Shown here piece after piece: positions 36,007 to 48,344 of a DNA stretch of 64,000 nucleotides. The notes under the pieces are model-generated. The model was not told where the DNA came from, ran no database searches, and saw only the letters and a list, made by a program, of their open reading frames with translations. The DNA lies in NCBI RefSeq assembly GCF_030272615.1, contig NC_081414.1, forward strand, positions 520,926,185 to 520,990,184, read 5' to 3'. The stretch comes from Cryptomeria japonica (Eukaryota; Streptophyta; Pinopsida; Cupressales; Cupressaceae). A program made the translations under genes and the position numbers. Every line of letters starts with the position of its first letter. Within the stretch, counting starts at the first letter, position 1.

Positions 36007-37745
36007 TTGCCTCCCTTGCACAAAGCATGAATCACAGTGTTGTACGTAAAAACGTCAGGAGGGAAACCATTGTCCAACATCTCATCTACCACCTTGGCAT
36101 TTTTCTGAAGTTTCCCTTCTTTACACATACCATATATGAAGACGTTGTATGTTACAAGATCAGGTGTGCAGTCACTCCTAAGCATCTCGCTTAAAATCTT
36201 CTCGGCCTCCCCCCAGTTACACTTTTTAAAGTTAGCATGTATCAAGGTAGTGTAAGTTTTGATGTTGGGGGTACAACCCTCTGCCTTCATTCAGCTTACA
36301 TATTCCATAGCCTTATCTATATTACCCGATTTGCAGTATCCACTAATTAATGTTGTATAAGTAATAGCATTAGGACGAACTCCCTTGTCATCCATTCTAT
36401 CCAAAACCCTAGATGCTTCTTCCAACTTCCCTTCCTTACAAAGGCTATTCATCAATATATTGAAGGGGATCACCCCCGGGAAACTGAATGTTTGCATCAT
36501 TTCATCGAAAATATTCTGAACATCAGAAAACCTTCCATATTTGTAGGAACCGGCCATGAGAGAGCAATACGAGAACACATTTGGAGAGCAACCCCTGTCT
36601 GGCATCTGGCATAGAATTTCTACAGCTTGGTCAATGTATCCCTCTTTGGCCATGCCCCATATCAGCAAAGTGTAGGTAACAACGTTGGCAAATGAACCTG
36701 TGGTCAAAAACTCATTGCATATTTCCAAAGCTCTCTTGGGATCTCCTGCCTTGCAAAAGCCATGAACCAAAGTATTCAAAGTTCTAACAGTGGGATTAAT
36801 TTTCTTACTTGTCATCTCGACGAGTAACTCAACTGCTTCTTCGGTATTTCCTTTGTCACAAAATCCTCTTATTGGCGTATTGTAAGTATATGTATCGGGC
36901 AGGTAACGATGTTCAGGCATTTGGCTCAAGAGCTCAACAACATCCTCTACCCTATGAACCTTGCAAAGTTCATTCATGGCAATATTGAAAGTCGTAACAG
37001 AGACAGGAACTTTGGCACAGACCAATTTATTAAAGAACGAAATAGCTGTTTCAAAACTATTGTTTTGCACCAGTGCATTCAGAAGAGCATTAAACGTATC
37101 AACATTGGGCTCACAAAAATCATGCATCCGATCATAAACCTTGAAAGCTGCTTCCATCATTGATGCCTCGCTAAAGCTCCTGATTAAGCTATTGAACACT
37201 CTCGGCTATTTGCATCGGAAATACTTTGTCGTCATCTCATTGAGCATGTTTTCTGCTTCTTCATACCTCTTTACAGAAAGCAGTTTCTGAATCATGACTC
37301 TGTAGGTATAAAGATCATGTTTGTAAGGTCCATGTCCCTAGGCCCACTTGAATATTTCTAGAGCTTTGTGGGTGTCCTCCCGCTCTAATATTTGAACCAT
37401 TTCCTTTGTAGACAAAATTGGGCTTTTCTCTATCTTTCCTACTTGCCAATTGACTTGTGACTTGTGGGTGCTCCTGTGATTTGGTCTCGCTGCTTGGCTG
37501 CGTTTAAAGGATGCTGCTTTCTTCAGAATTGAGGCCAAATGCAGAGCTGGGTTTTGCGACTTTGCTTTTGGGTTTTGCGGCTTTGCTTTTGCGTTGAAGT
37601 TACAAACTGACGGAAATATTTTCCAAGTCGCAACCGTTGCTACCATTTGCAGTCGCAAGATACCACAGGATGAAGGAATCACCATAGAGCAACATTCTTG
37701 GACACAAAAATTATCCCTTCCCACAACCACCACTAGAAGTATCAT
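35976..37745 (-). pseudogene. truncated PPR gene, array copy 4, three nonsense codons
   Basis: Length is exactly 1,770 bp, so no net indel. Q136 is TAG (37338-37340), E180 is TAG (37206-37208) and R485 is TGA (36291-36293). Start codon and chimeric tail are retained (DELSLPGI). All three changes are single substitutions, consistent with relaxed selection. Q136* is shared with copies 6 and 7. Confidence 0.93.
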
Positions 37746-38768
37746 GTTTTAAACCCATATCAATACGATATCTTCTCTGTTAGGAGCTTGTCAATCCATT
37801 TGACAGAGAGTTCTACTCAGAAATATAGTTCTCTGAAGACACGAGTCTCTAGCAGTTCACGAAAAGATATTGTATGAATTTTGTTAGACTGGTGTATTCT
37901 ATGATCCCTAATATTGAAAACTGTGTATCCATGGTTAGCGTAGAAGTCTATATATAAGTATTTTAACATTTCATTTCACTTTTTTGTTGGGGTTGTTTTA
38001 CGGTTTTATATAAACCCGGGTTCAAATAATTTTTTTTTTTTAATTTGTCGATGTCACATAGGATACATATGCATTCGTTAGATGTATTTTTCCTTTTTAA
38101 TTAGGGGAAGAGCACAAGTAGTTGTCATAGCTAACTTCGTGCACTCACAGATCCTAAACGATATATCGAATTTTGATTTTTTTTTTGGTTGTCTTCGTAT
38201 GCGACTTAACTTCTTAAACCTGTTGATCTGGCTTCCGGGTAGTAACAATCCGATCTCTATGGGTCGTTATGCGTCGAAAGGTCAAAAAGTGGTTATTTGA
38301 AAGTGTCGATCGATACTTGACCTCTTTTGCGCCAATACCCGCACACCATAACACCAATATCCATTTGTAAAATACCTAAAAAGTAATATATTTTTCACCT
38401 TTTTATAAAAAATAATTAACCTAAAAAAATTATGACATGCATATAATTAAAAAAAATGATAAATGTAAACAAGTTTAAAATGGGTGGTCAAAAAACATGT
38501 TGACCACCCATAACCCCCTTCCCGCGAAGGTATGGTGGCCCCACGTGGCACAAACTCCCGCTATCTTTTTTGCCCTAAAAACTTAGGGAAATAAACTGTT
38601 TCCCTAACATTTGCACTCGCAAGTTAGGGAAATAAGTTGTTTCCATCGGCAGCCTCCTCCGCAACCTCGGCCTCCTCTGCAACCTTTGTCGGTGGCCTCC
38701 TCTGCAACCTCGTCCTTCTGCGGCCTGCTCTGCAACCTCAGCTCCCAGGTAACGATAACTCGTCCATA
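37746..38768 (-). repeat. array spacer, upstream of copy 4
   Basis: Full-length spacer with both hairpins; its GC-rich block precedes the 3' end of copy 5. The open frame at 38082-38300 is a repeat by-product. Confidence 0.85.
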
Positions 38769-39001
38769 TTGCCTCCCTTGCACAAAGCATGAATCACAGT
38801 GCTGTACATAAAAACGTCAGGAGGGAAACCATTGTCCAACATCTCATCAACCACCCTGGCAGTTTTCTGCAGTTTCCCTTATTTACACATACCATATATG
38901 AAGACGTTGTATGTTACAAGATCAGGTGTGCAGTCACTCCTAAGCATCTCGCTTAAAATCTTCTCGGCCTCCCCCCAGTCACATTTTTTAAAGTTAGCAT
39001 G
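38738..39001 (-). pseudogene. truncated PPR gene, array copy 5, 3' part
   Basis: This is the end of the copy whose 5' part lies at 46834-48344. It resumes in PPR motif 11 (HANFKKCDWGEAEK), has E543 changed to TAA (38879-38881) and ends at the usual chimeric stop 38738-38740. The GCATG at 38997-39001 is one copy of the retrotransposon's target duplication. Confidence 0.92.
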
Positions 39002-40251
39002 TGTAAAGCAAAAAAATCGAACCCTAGTCGTTCTCCCCTCCCCAACTCCAAGGAGAGAGAAGGGGGAGTCACTAGGGTTGATGGTTTTCACTTAGGGGAG
39101 ACTTTACATTCAAAAGAGGGGTTGAAACCCACAAGATCCAATCCCACGCAATGCAAGATTGGATTCTATATGAGTTTCAAGGGTTAAGACATCAAGGATA
39201 CCCTCTTTTGTAAAGAATGTAGATAGAAAGATTGAACTAGGAATGCATGTAAAGTAGGAAAGATTCGCTTATAAATAGAGATGGGGATATGGGATGAAGC
39301 TGCGGACCTAGAATTAGCAGTAAAATGTCGAGACGGTGCTATTCTGCAAATTTGAGCGAAAGTTGACAGGACGATGGCGCCTGGCGTGCACACGGTCCTC
39401 CGAAAAATCCGCGAAATGAAAGTGGATCTGTTCGTCTCTGCACAAGGATTCCAGATCTTCAATTACAGCCGCGTACCTGCAACCTACACACAGAAAAGAG
39501 AGGACGATTGGGGGGTTAGGGATGAGGGGTTTGCCTTTAGGTCAAACCCCGGTTTTGGAATTAACCTAGAAATGAGAATGCTGTAAATGTAAATGTTTGT
39601 AATGTAAACATGTACTGATACCTTGTTGTAAGAATGTTTGTATTCTTACATGCGAAGGTGTAATGTATGTAATATGTTGTATGTTATATGTGATCTCCTA
39701 TTCAATGGTTGAATCCTTGTCTTGAATGCAACACTTAGCCTTGAATGGAGACTTAGAATGCTCAATTGCTTGAAGGAAATGCTTGAATGCTTGAATGCTT
39801 GAATGCTTGAATATCGTTTCCGCCTTTTTTCCATCTACCAAAATGGGAGAGGAAATGTAGTTTATATACTTGTCAATTAGGGTTGAAAGACTGATTTTCC
39901 CGACCTTAGGCCGACCAGGAAATATTATTTTCCAATTTGCAAACATAAAGACCCGAGACCCAAAAGAGACCGGGCCGAAAAATAGGGCCAGGGACCAGGG
40001 CGCTGGGTGCCATGGTCCTGGGGGACCAGGGCGCTGGGTGCCCTAGTCCTGAAGGACCAGGGCACTGGGCGCCATGGTCCCACCTCCCGAGACAGTAGGG
40101 TGCAAGGAGGATCAGGCCAGGGTGCTGAAAAATGCAGTTTTTGATGTCATGAACAAGTTTCGGGGTCTCCATTCAGGTTCCGTGTTGCATCGCCCTCGTG
40201 AAGACCCAAATGCAGTCGAAATTGCAAGTGTCGCAATTTTAGGACGCTACA
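39002..40251 (-). repeat. 3' LTR of the gag-only retrotransposon
   Basis: 1,250 bp, starting TGTAAAGCA and ending CGCTACA on the plus strand. It contains four copies of the 8-mer GCTTGAAT near 39780-39815 (the other LTR has three, which accounts for the length difference) and a 31-bp GC-rich tandem repeat starting at 39993, 40024 and 40055 (GACCAGGGCGCTGGG). Confidence 0.92.
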
Positions 40252-40282
40252 TTTAGCCCCCACTTTAGCGGGAGTATAAGCG
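40252..40282 (-). other. polypurine tract next to the 3' LTR
   Basis: The minus strand reads AAAGTGGGGGCTAAA immediately before the 3' LTR start (TGTAGC), the expected plus-strand priming site. Confidence 0.6.
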
Positions 40283-40991
40283 TACGCTCATACTTCCGGT
40301 AAAGTACAAGGAATCAACATTGAAAGACTTTCACCACATCAAGGAGGCAAGATACACCAAGCCCCCAGTGGACTAAGGATCTTACGACTTCGATTGACAA
40401 AGTAAAAGGGAAGATCACGAGGGAGAACCATGACTGTCAGTAGTAAGGTTCCCTCACTATGAGTCATGCAAGAAATATATCAAAAATTTTCAAGGCAAAG
40501 CTAAATTTGTCAAGAAATTTTCAAGTATCTTGAAAAGATATGGACGGGATGTATGCCCCCCTACATTAAAGCGATCGCACACGCCTCACCAGGGGTGATT
40601 GCTTTAAGGTAGTGATACATATAAGAAATGAGAAAGGAGCACGTTATCACAAGGATTTAGCCCCCAAGTGTGAGATAAGCCCAAGGATAATAGACACAAA
40701 ACACAAAGCACAAGGTGACTTCGCTTTCCTCGGGGTCAGTATGCTGTATGATAATTCATGTATATCATATGTATGTATGCATAATTGTTCTTCATTCCCC
40801 AATCAAGTAAGGTCACCTAGAAGAAGGGAACACATGTGTCTTTTGAGTCAACATGAGAGAGACCAAAAGAGATCTCAATGTTTTGCATCGTCCTCAAGTA
40901 GACAACACTAATGACAACAAATAGAAGAATGAGAATAACACATAGAAGAAGTAACAAAAGAGAGAAGGAGAGAGTCTGCTATGCTAATGAA
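40283..40991. other. 3' non-coding region of the retrotransposon
   Basis: About 700 bp between the gag-protease frame and the polypurine tract. No domain seen in any frame where pol would be expected. Confidence 0.6.
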
Positions 40992-43900
40992 CTAGTCTAG
41001 CACGTCATCTACCCCCCGATCTTGCTGATCAATATTTCGGGAAGGTAGGAAACATGCTAGAGGAGGAACATCCAACACAGCAGATGGAGCTATCACAAGA
41101 TCCAAACAAGGGCTATGTTCATATCCCAAGCCACGGTGTTCTTGTCTAGGAGCTAGGATAAGTGTTTTAGAAAATTCGTTAGATAGATGATTATCAACAT
41201 CAACATATTCATATTCACTATCAGAATGAACAGGAGTAACATTTTCATCATGAATAACATTTTCATCCATATCATCATCAAGATTTATAAAAATAGGATC
41301 TTTAACTCGCACAGGATCAAGACCATCATGCATCTTATGTTTAGGAGATTTCGGCTCAATCGTCGGCTGAGGAGAAAATGGAATAATGTTGGCTGAAGGT
41401 GTTTTTGGGGATTGCAAAGTTTGAGAAGCAGCTGCCTGAGCTCTAAGACGACGCTTTCGTCGGCGTTCACGTGCAGAACGATTTCATCTAGTCTTAGTAG
41501 GAAGTTGAGAAGATTGAGGAGGAGGAATGTTCTCCTCCTTTTCACTTGGGTGTTTAGGTTGTGGTCTCTTAGGTTGAACAATAGGAGAAGAGGAAGGTCT
41601 CTTCTCTCCATAAGAGGAAGGAGGAGGAACTGCTCCATACAAAGGAGGAATATTCGGTTTAGGAAGGAGACCAAGTCCATCATGACGAGGAGGTATAGGT
41701 CTACTTTTAGGAAGTTTATTAGATATAGGCATAGTCACATCCATAGGGATGGGTTGGGAATCTTCTTGAGGAAAGACATTAGCTTTATCTTTCAAAGGAA
41801 GAACTTCCTTCTCAAGAACAATAGGAATGTCAAGTTTGGGTGTTCTAGGTTCACTTAGAGATAGGATCATATCTTTTTTCCACTTTTGATAAGATTTGAA
41901 AAGATGATCACTTCGCGGAGGAAGAGATTGGAATTGTTTAGGCCAAAAATAATCAATAGGAACGCTAGAAGTTCTTTTAGCTGGTTTAAAGAGACTATGA
42001 TTGACAATAACAACTTCACCATTATGGGGAAATTTCAAACACTTGTGAATAGGAGAAGCAATAGCTTTCATGGAAGACAGCCAAGGATAGCCTAGCTTCA
42101 CACGAAATTGTTCGGATGATGGAATAATAGCAAAGTCCACATCAAGGGATTTGTTATGGACCTCAATAGGTAATGTAATAGAACCAATTGCAAGAGAAGA
42201 AAATGCATCAAATAATTTCACAATCACATCTGTTTTGTCATAGATCACTTGATTCAATTGCAAAGTAAAAAGAAATTCTTCAGTAATAACATTAACCATG
42301 CACGAAGGATCAATAAGCACTCCACGGCAAGGTGTATTCTTGACTTTTGCAACTATATATAAAGGACCATCAGGTGCCCTGATAGTTTCACTAGAATCAA
42401 AGGTGATGGAAAGTTCTTTAGGGATTTTCTGCTGCTCTACAAAGTTAATCACATTCGGAGTCATAGACACAAGATCATCAGGTGAGACAGAGGAATCAGT
42501 AGTATCAATCGCATTAGAGGTATGAGAAGGCAATGGATCAGTAAAAATCTGAAGATTTTGGTTAGGAGGAGCTACAGATGTGTTGCCTTTATCATTCACT
42601 CCAGAAACATAGATAGTATTATTATCAATCAAATCTTGAATTTTACCCTTTAAAGCAAAACATTTTTCAGTATCATGCCCAGGATGACGATGAAATTGAC
42701 AAAAAGATTTGTTATCAAAATAGGGTGAATTAATCTTTGCAGGATCTATTTGCCTTATAGGAGGAAGAGTAAGCACATTTTGTTCCAATAACTTATTCAT
42801 AATACTATGCAATGATTCATTCAAAGGAGTAAACTTTCTTTCTTTCTTGAAAAACTTAGAAATGGGAGGCACACCTGATGCCGCATTCACATTGTTGTTG
42901 ATGATGTTTTCATTGAATTTAATGGACTCTCTGTTCGGTTTAAACTTCCCAAATGGTTGTTGACTACTATCACCCTTATCACTCGGAGCCATAGGATTTG
43001 CTTGTTCCATTTGACTCACAGTCAGTTGATAATTGTGAAGAGTTGCGCACAACTGTTGGAAAGAAGTAAACTCAGTAAAACAGAAGTTTTTCTCTAATGT
43101 CTTTTTGTAAATTAGAAATAAAGATTCTTTGAATATCATTGTCAGGTACTGGAAAAGAAATTTGAGCATACAAATGCTTACATCTTTAACATCTTGTTTA
43201 CAATGCATTAAATCAATCAAAGTAACTTTAGGACTTATATTGTTTTGAAATTGTTGAATAAAAGCATTTGCAAGTTGTTCGAAAGAAGTAATAGAATAAG
43301 AAGGCAACGAGCAATACCATTGTAAGGCTTTATCTCTTAATGTTCTAGTAAACAGTTTTGCAAGCAACCTTTGGTCATAAGCAAAATCAATACATATTGT
43401 TTGAAAGGTCTTAACATGTGTTAGAGGATCACCCTTACCATTATAAAGCTCCAAATGCGGAATTTCAACATGTTTAGGGGGGATAGCTCGAACAATTTCA
43501 AGAGAAAGTGGGCTCGCAACATCAAATGTGGGCACACTAAACTTAGATTGATTCATAGAGGCAATTTGTTGCTGTAAAGAAGAGACAGTTTGTGCAAGAT
43601 TGTTAATGGTCGCTTTAGTCGAAGAGTTCATATTAGACGTGTTAGATTGTGATGGAGGTGTTATGTTATTGAAAGAAGGTAGAGAGTAAGGTGGTGGGAC
43701 ACTATGATAGTTAGTCATAGGAGATGATTGGAAAGGAGGAACACTACAAGGAGGAATGGAATGGTTAAATGAATTGCCCCCTTGCGTCATGTTCATTTGT
43801 GGAGATATAAGAGGAACACTCATTGAAGGAATGAATGAAGAAGCCGGATTGAATGAAGGAAGAGGGTTGATTGAAGAAGAAGGATTGCCCCCATGACTAG

Positions 43901-44411
43901 TGATCATAGGAGGAATGTCTTGTATTGAAGTAGTCATTATGTTTGATGTAAAAGTAGGTATACTAGCAATAGGAGTTGTCAAAAGAATAGAATGATTAAC
44001 TTGAGTAGGAGGTTGTGTATAACCCAAAGTTTCAGCACAACTCTTCATAGGCATCACATTCTAATCCACAATGTGTGCAATACCACGCAAAATATCAATT
44101 CCATTCTTATCACTTTGAAGCATATGTTTTAGACCCTCAATTAAAGGAAGAGCTTGACTATCGGGGTATTCTTGAGACATCCATTGTCGAAAATCATCAA
44201 ATTGGTTATCCAATTTTGAAAGTTGTTCTATAGAAACCTCATGGAGAGCTTCTTCATCATTAAGAGGATTAGAGGAATTACCCATGTCCTTGTTAAAAAG
44301 GCCATTCAAATTAGGTTCCATCTCCTCGGTAATTACACCTTGGAAGGACTTAAATCTAAGGCTTCGTCTAACGAGAATAGTGTAAGTAGGGCTTATTGTT
44401 GTAAAACTCAT
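40992..44411 (-). pseudogene. retrotransposon gag-protease polyprotein, two in-frame stops
   Basis: One continuous frame of about 1,140 codons interrupted by TAG at 44061-44063 and TGA at 41484-41486; no frameshift is needed. The N-terminal 116 codons precede the first stop. In the middle part (857 codons, numbered from 44057) residues about 197-320 form the retrotransposon gag domain (LYNGKGDPLTHVKTFQ, ALQWYCSLP). Residues 453-466 form a zinc-knuckle-like CX2HX4HX4C (FCQFHRHPGHDTEKC), and residues about 560-680 form a retropepsin-like region (GVLIDPSCMVNVI, then LGYPWLSSMKAIAS). The catalytic triplet is D-P-S rather than D-S/T-G, so protease activity is doubtful. A proline-rich, then acidic C-terminal extension follows. 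The LGxPWL-type motif is typical of plant Ty3/gypsy proteases. No polymerase follows. Confidence 0.88.
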
Positions 44412-45570
44412 GCACTAAAGAAAGAGAGAAGATTTTGAATTTTAGAGGCAGCAAATTTCAATAAAATCAGCCAATCTCCTAGATTTAAGCTGTTAAATGC
44501 AATTAGGACAATCTCCCGAAATTTCGGAAAAAATGTTCGGGACCGTGGCGAACGGAGTGCACACGGTCCTCGCAACTTTTTTCGAAATTTTAAGGGATGA
44601 TAGTTATGATGATTTTAAAGCTAATCTGAAAAAATTGAGTGATTTTACGATCTGTAGATAGGCCAAATTAAAGTTGCAATCTCAAAATTGAACCCTACCA
44701 AGATTGTTGAAAAATGTAAAATTTGAATTTTGGAAAAGAGGGGGAAACTGAAATTTTGAATTTTATGATTTTAGAGGGAATACTGAAAGTAATGCAGGCT
44801 TTGAAATTTAAAAGTTGACTCGATTTCATGCAAAATTCGAATTTGAAAGTGGAAATCAAAGTTGTTGCAATTAAACACTTAATTTCAAAAGTCACAAATT
44901 GTAAAGATTTGAATAAAGCACTGAAATTTCGAATGAATGCTAACACACTTTTTAGATTTAGGACTGTAAGAAACACAATTTTGATATAAATTTCAATTTC
45001 AACAATTTTTGAATGATTAGAAGCCTCAATCCAAGCAATCGCTAGACCAACTTTGATTTTAATTTTGAAGGTGTTAAAATTGATAAAATCAGCCAAAATT
45101 CTGGATTTTAGCAGAAAAATACAGTAAGATCTAGCTCCCGAAATTTTAGAAAAAATGTCGGGGATGATGGCGCTCGGGGTGCACACGGTCCTCGCAACTT
45201 TTTTTCCAAATTTTCAGGGATGAGAGATATTGTGATTTTGTTGCGGAATCCAAAATTACAGCCGATTTGGAAGTGTTTTGATGAGTGAAATTATCAGTCA
45301 AAGGTTGAATCAAGAAGGTCTTAAAAATTAGGGTTTTGATATTTAACCACTTAATTTTTAGAATTAAAGCACAAATATGAATTGACAATTTGCAATAGAA
45401 GGGTAAATCTGAAACAAGCATTAACAATTAAACATTTCACAAGTTTAATTACTTAAAAAGAAAATTTTAGGGTTTTTTTAGCTTCTAAAATTTGCAAAAG
45501 ATCAAACATGGAAATGTAATTAAGGAAACAAAAATTTTAGATCTAACCATGAATAATCAGAATGAGGATG
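44412..45570 (-). other. retrotransposon 5' leader with an internal duplication
   Basis: About 1.16 kb between primer-binding site and gag. Two related segments of about 135 bp (44460-44598 and 45085-45224) share AATCAGCCAA, CTCCCGAAATTT and GTGCACACGGTCCTCGCAAC. Minus-strand open frames here lack recognisable domains. Confidence 0.6.
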
Positions 45571-45588
45571 TTCACGTCGGGTTCACCA
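45571..45588 (-). other. candidate tRNA primer-binding site
   Basis: Three bases inside the 5' LTR the minus strand reads TGGTGAACCCGACGTGAA, beginning with the TGG that pairs with a tRNA CCA end. The donor tRNA was not identified. Confidence 0.6.
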
Positions 45589-45591
45589 AAA

Positions 45592-46833
45592 TGTAAAGCA
45601 GAAAAATCGAACCCTAGTCATTCTCCCCTCCCCAACTCCAAGGAGAGAGAAGGGGGAGTCACTAGGGTTGATGGTTTTCACTTAGGGGAGACTTTACATT
45701 CAAAAGAGGGGTTGAAACCCACAAGATCCAATCCCACGCAATGCAAGCTTGGATTCTATATGAGTTTCAAGGGTTAAGACATCAAGGATACCCTCTTTTG
45801 TAAAGAATGTAGATAGAAAGATTGAACTAGGAATGCATGTAAAGTAGGAAAGATTCGCTTATAAAAAGAGATGGGGATATGGGATGAAGCTGCGGACCTG
45901 GAATTAGCAGTAAAATGTCGAGACGGTGCTATTCTGCAAATTTGAACGAAACTTGACGGGACGATGGTGGCCGGTGTGCACACGGTCCACCGAAAAATCC
46001 GCGAAACGAAGGTGGATCTGTTCGTCTCTGCACAAGGATTCCAGATCTTCAATTACAGCTGCGTACCTGCAACCTACACACAGAAAAGAGAGGACGATTG
46101 GGGGGTTAGGGATGAGGGGTTTGCCTTTAGGTCAAACCCCAGTTTTGGAATTAACCAAGAAATGAGAATGCTGTAAATGTAAATGTTTGTAATGTAAACA
46201 AGTACTGATACCTTGTTGTAAGAATGTTTGTATTCTTACATGCGAAGGTGTAATGTATGTAATATGTTGTATGTTATATGTGATCTCCTCTTCAATGGTT
46301 GAATCCTTGTCTTGAATGCAACACTTAGCCTTGAATGGAGACTTAGAATGCTCAATTGCTTGAAGGAAATGCTTGAATGCTTGAATGCTTGAATATCGCT
46401 TCCGCCTTTTTTCCATCTACCAAAATGGGAGAGGAAATGTAGTTTATATACTTGTCAATTAGGGTTGAAAGACTGATTTTCCCGACATTAGGCTGACCAA
46501 GAAATATTATTTTCCAATTTGCAAACATAAAGACCCGAGACCCAAAAGAGACCGGGCCCAAAAATAGGGCCAGGGACCAGGGCACTCGGCGCCATGGTCC
46601 TGGGGGAACAGGGCGCTGGGCACCCTAGTCCTGAAGGACTAGGGCTCTGGGCGCCATGGTCCCACCTCCCGAGATAGCAGGGTGCAAGGAGGATCAGGCC
46701 AGGGTGCTGAAAAATGCAGTTTTTGATGTCATGAACAAGTTTCGGGGTCTCCATTCAGGTTCCGTGTTGCATCGCCATCGTGAAGACCCAAATGCAGTCG
46801 AAATTGCAAGTGTCGCAATTTTAGGATGCTACA
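45592..46833 (-). repeat. 5' LTR of the gag-only retrotransposon
   Basis: 1,242 bp, collinear with 39002-40251. It carries three rather than four GCTTGAAT units and the same three 31-bp GC-rich repeats (46575, 46606, 46637). Confidence 0.92.
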
Positions 46834-48344
46834 GCATGTATCAAGGTAGTGTAAGTTGTGATGTTGGGGGTACAACCCTCTATCTTCATTCGGCTTACAT
46901 ATTCCATAGCCTTATCTATATTACCTGATTTGCAGTATCCACTAATTAATGTTGTATAAGTAATAGCATTAGGATGAACTCCCTTGTCATTCATTCTATC
47001 CAAAACCCTAGATGCTTCTTCCAACTTCCCTTCCTTACAAAGGCTATTCATCAATATATTGAAGGGGACCACCCCCAGGAAACTGAATGTTTGCATCCTT
47101 TCATCGAAAATATTCTGAACATAAGAAAACTTTCCATATTTGCAGGAACCGGCCATGAGAGAGCAATACGAGAACACATTTGGAGAGCAACCCCTGTCTG
47201 GCATCTGGCGTAGAATTTCTACAGCTTGGTCAATGTATCCCTCTTTGGCCATGCCCCATATCAGCAAAGTGTAGGTAACAACGTTGGCAAATGAACCTGT
47301 GGTCAAAAACTCATTGCATATTTCCAAATCTCTCTTGGGATCTCCTGCCTTAAAAAAGCCATGAACCAAAGTATTCAAAGTTCTAACAGTGGGATTAATT
47401 TTCTTACTTGTCATCTCGACGAGTAACTCAACTGCTTCTTCGGTATTTCCTTTGTCACAAAATCCTCTTATTGGCGTATTGTAAGTATATGTATCGGGCA
47501 GGTAACGCTGTTCAGGCATTTGCCTCAAGAGCTCAACAACATCCTCTACCCTGTGAGCCTTGCAAAGTGCATTCATGGCAATATTGAAAGTCGTAACAAA
47601 GACAGGAACTTTGGCACAGACCAATTTATTAAAGAACGAAATAGCTGTTTCAAAACTATTGTTTTGCACCAGTGCATTCAGAAGAGCATTAAACGTATCA
47701 ACATTGGGTTCACAAAAATCATGCATCCGATCATAAACATTGAAAGTTGCTTCCATCATTGATGCCTCGCTAAAGCTCCTGATTAAGCTATTGAACACTC
47801 TCGGCTCTTTGCATCGGAAATCCTTTGCCATCATCTCATTGAGCATGTTTTCTGCTTCTTCATACCTCTTTACAGAAAGCAGTTTCTGAATCATGACTCT
47901 GTAGGTATAAAGATCATGTTTGTAAGGTCCATGTCCCTGGGCCCACTTGAATATTTCTAGAGCTTTGTGGGTGTCCTCCCACTCTAATATTTGAACCATT
48001 TCCTTTGTAGACAAAATTGGGCTTTTCTGTATCTTTCTTACTTGCCAATTGACTTGTGACTTGTGGGTGCTCCTGTGATTTGGTCTCGCTGCTTGGCTGC
48101 GTTTAAAGGATGCTACTTTCTTCAAAATTGAGGCCAAATGCAGAGCTGGATTTTGCGACTTTGCTTTTGGGTTTTGCGGCTTTGCTCTTGCGTTGAAGTT
48201 ACAAACTGACGGAAATATTTTCCAAGTCGCAGCCGTTGCTACCATTTGCAGTCGCAAGATACCACAGGATGAAGGAATCACCATAGAGCAACATTCTTGG
48301 ACACAAAAATTATCCCTTCCCACAACCACCACTAGAAGTATCAT
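46834..48344 (-). pseudogene. truncated PPR gene, array copy 5, 5' part
   Basis: The start codon and codons 1-504 are open, covering PPR motifs 1-10 and the start of 11, until the LTR retrotransposon at 46833. The frame runs four codons into the LTR before a stop. With the 3' part at 38738-39001 this copy would otherwise have carried only the E543* nonsense change. Confidence 0.92.

Larger units (their letters stand above)
39002..46833 (-). mobile_element. non-autonomous Ty3/gypsy-type LTR retrotransposon with gag-protease only
   Basis: A complete element of 7,832 bp flanked by the 5-bp target duplication GCATG (38997-39001, 46834-46838) and inserted in PPR copy 5. The two LTRs (1,250 and 1,242 bp) have TG/CA ends. 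The element is transcribed on the minus strand, so the right-hand LTR is its 5' LTR. The 5,340-bp interior has a primer-binding site, a leader of about 1.16 kb, one gag-protease frame, about 740 bp of 3' non-coding DNA and a polypurine tract. No reverse transcriptase, RNase H or integrase motif is visible, so mobilisation must have used enzymes in trans. This matches the terminal-repeat retrotransposon with GAG (TR-GAG) class described in plants. LTRs differ at roughly 35-40 sites by eye (about 3%) plus one 8-bp indel. Confidence 0.9.

Noticed and set aside
38575-38790. Arg/Gly-rich minus-strand frames across the GC-rich spacer block
   Set aside because: They arise from the GGCCTCC-type short repeats, overlap the 3' end of the PPR copy in another frame and have no domain.
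44695-45186. A 163-codon minus-strand frame in the retrotransposon leader
   Set aside because: Low-complexity K/I/F-rich sequence over a duplicated leader segment, outside the gag frame; no retroelement domain.
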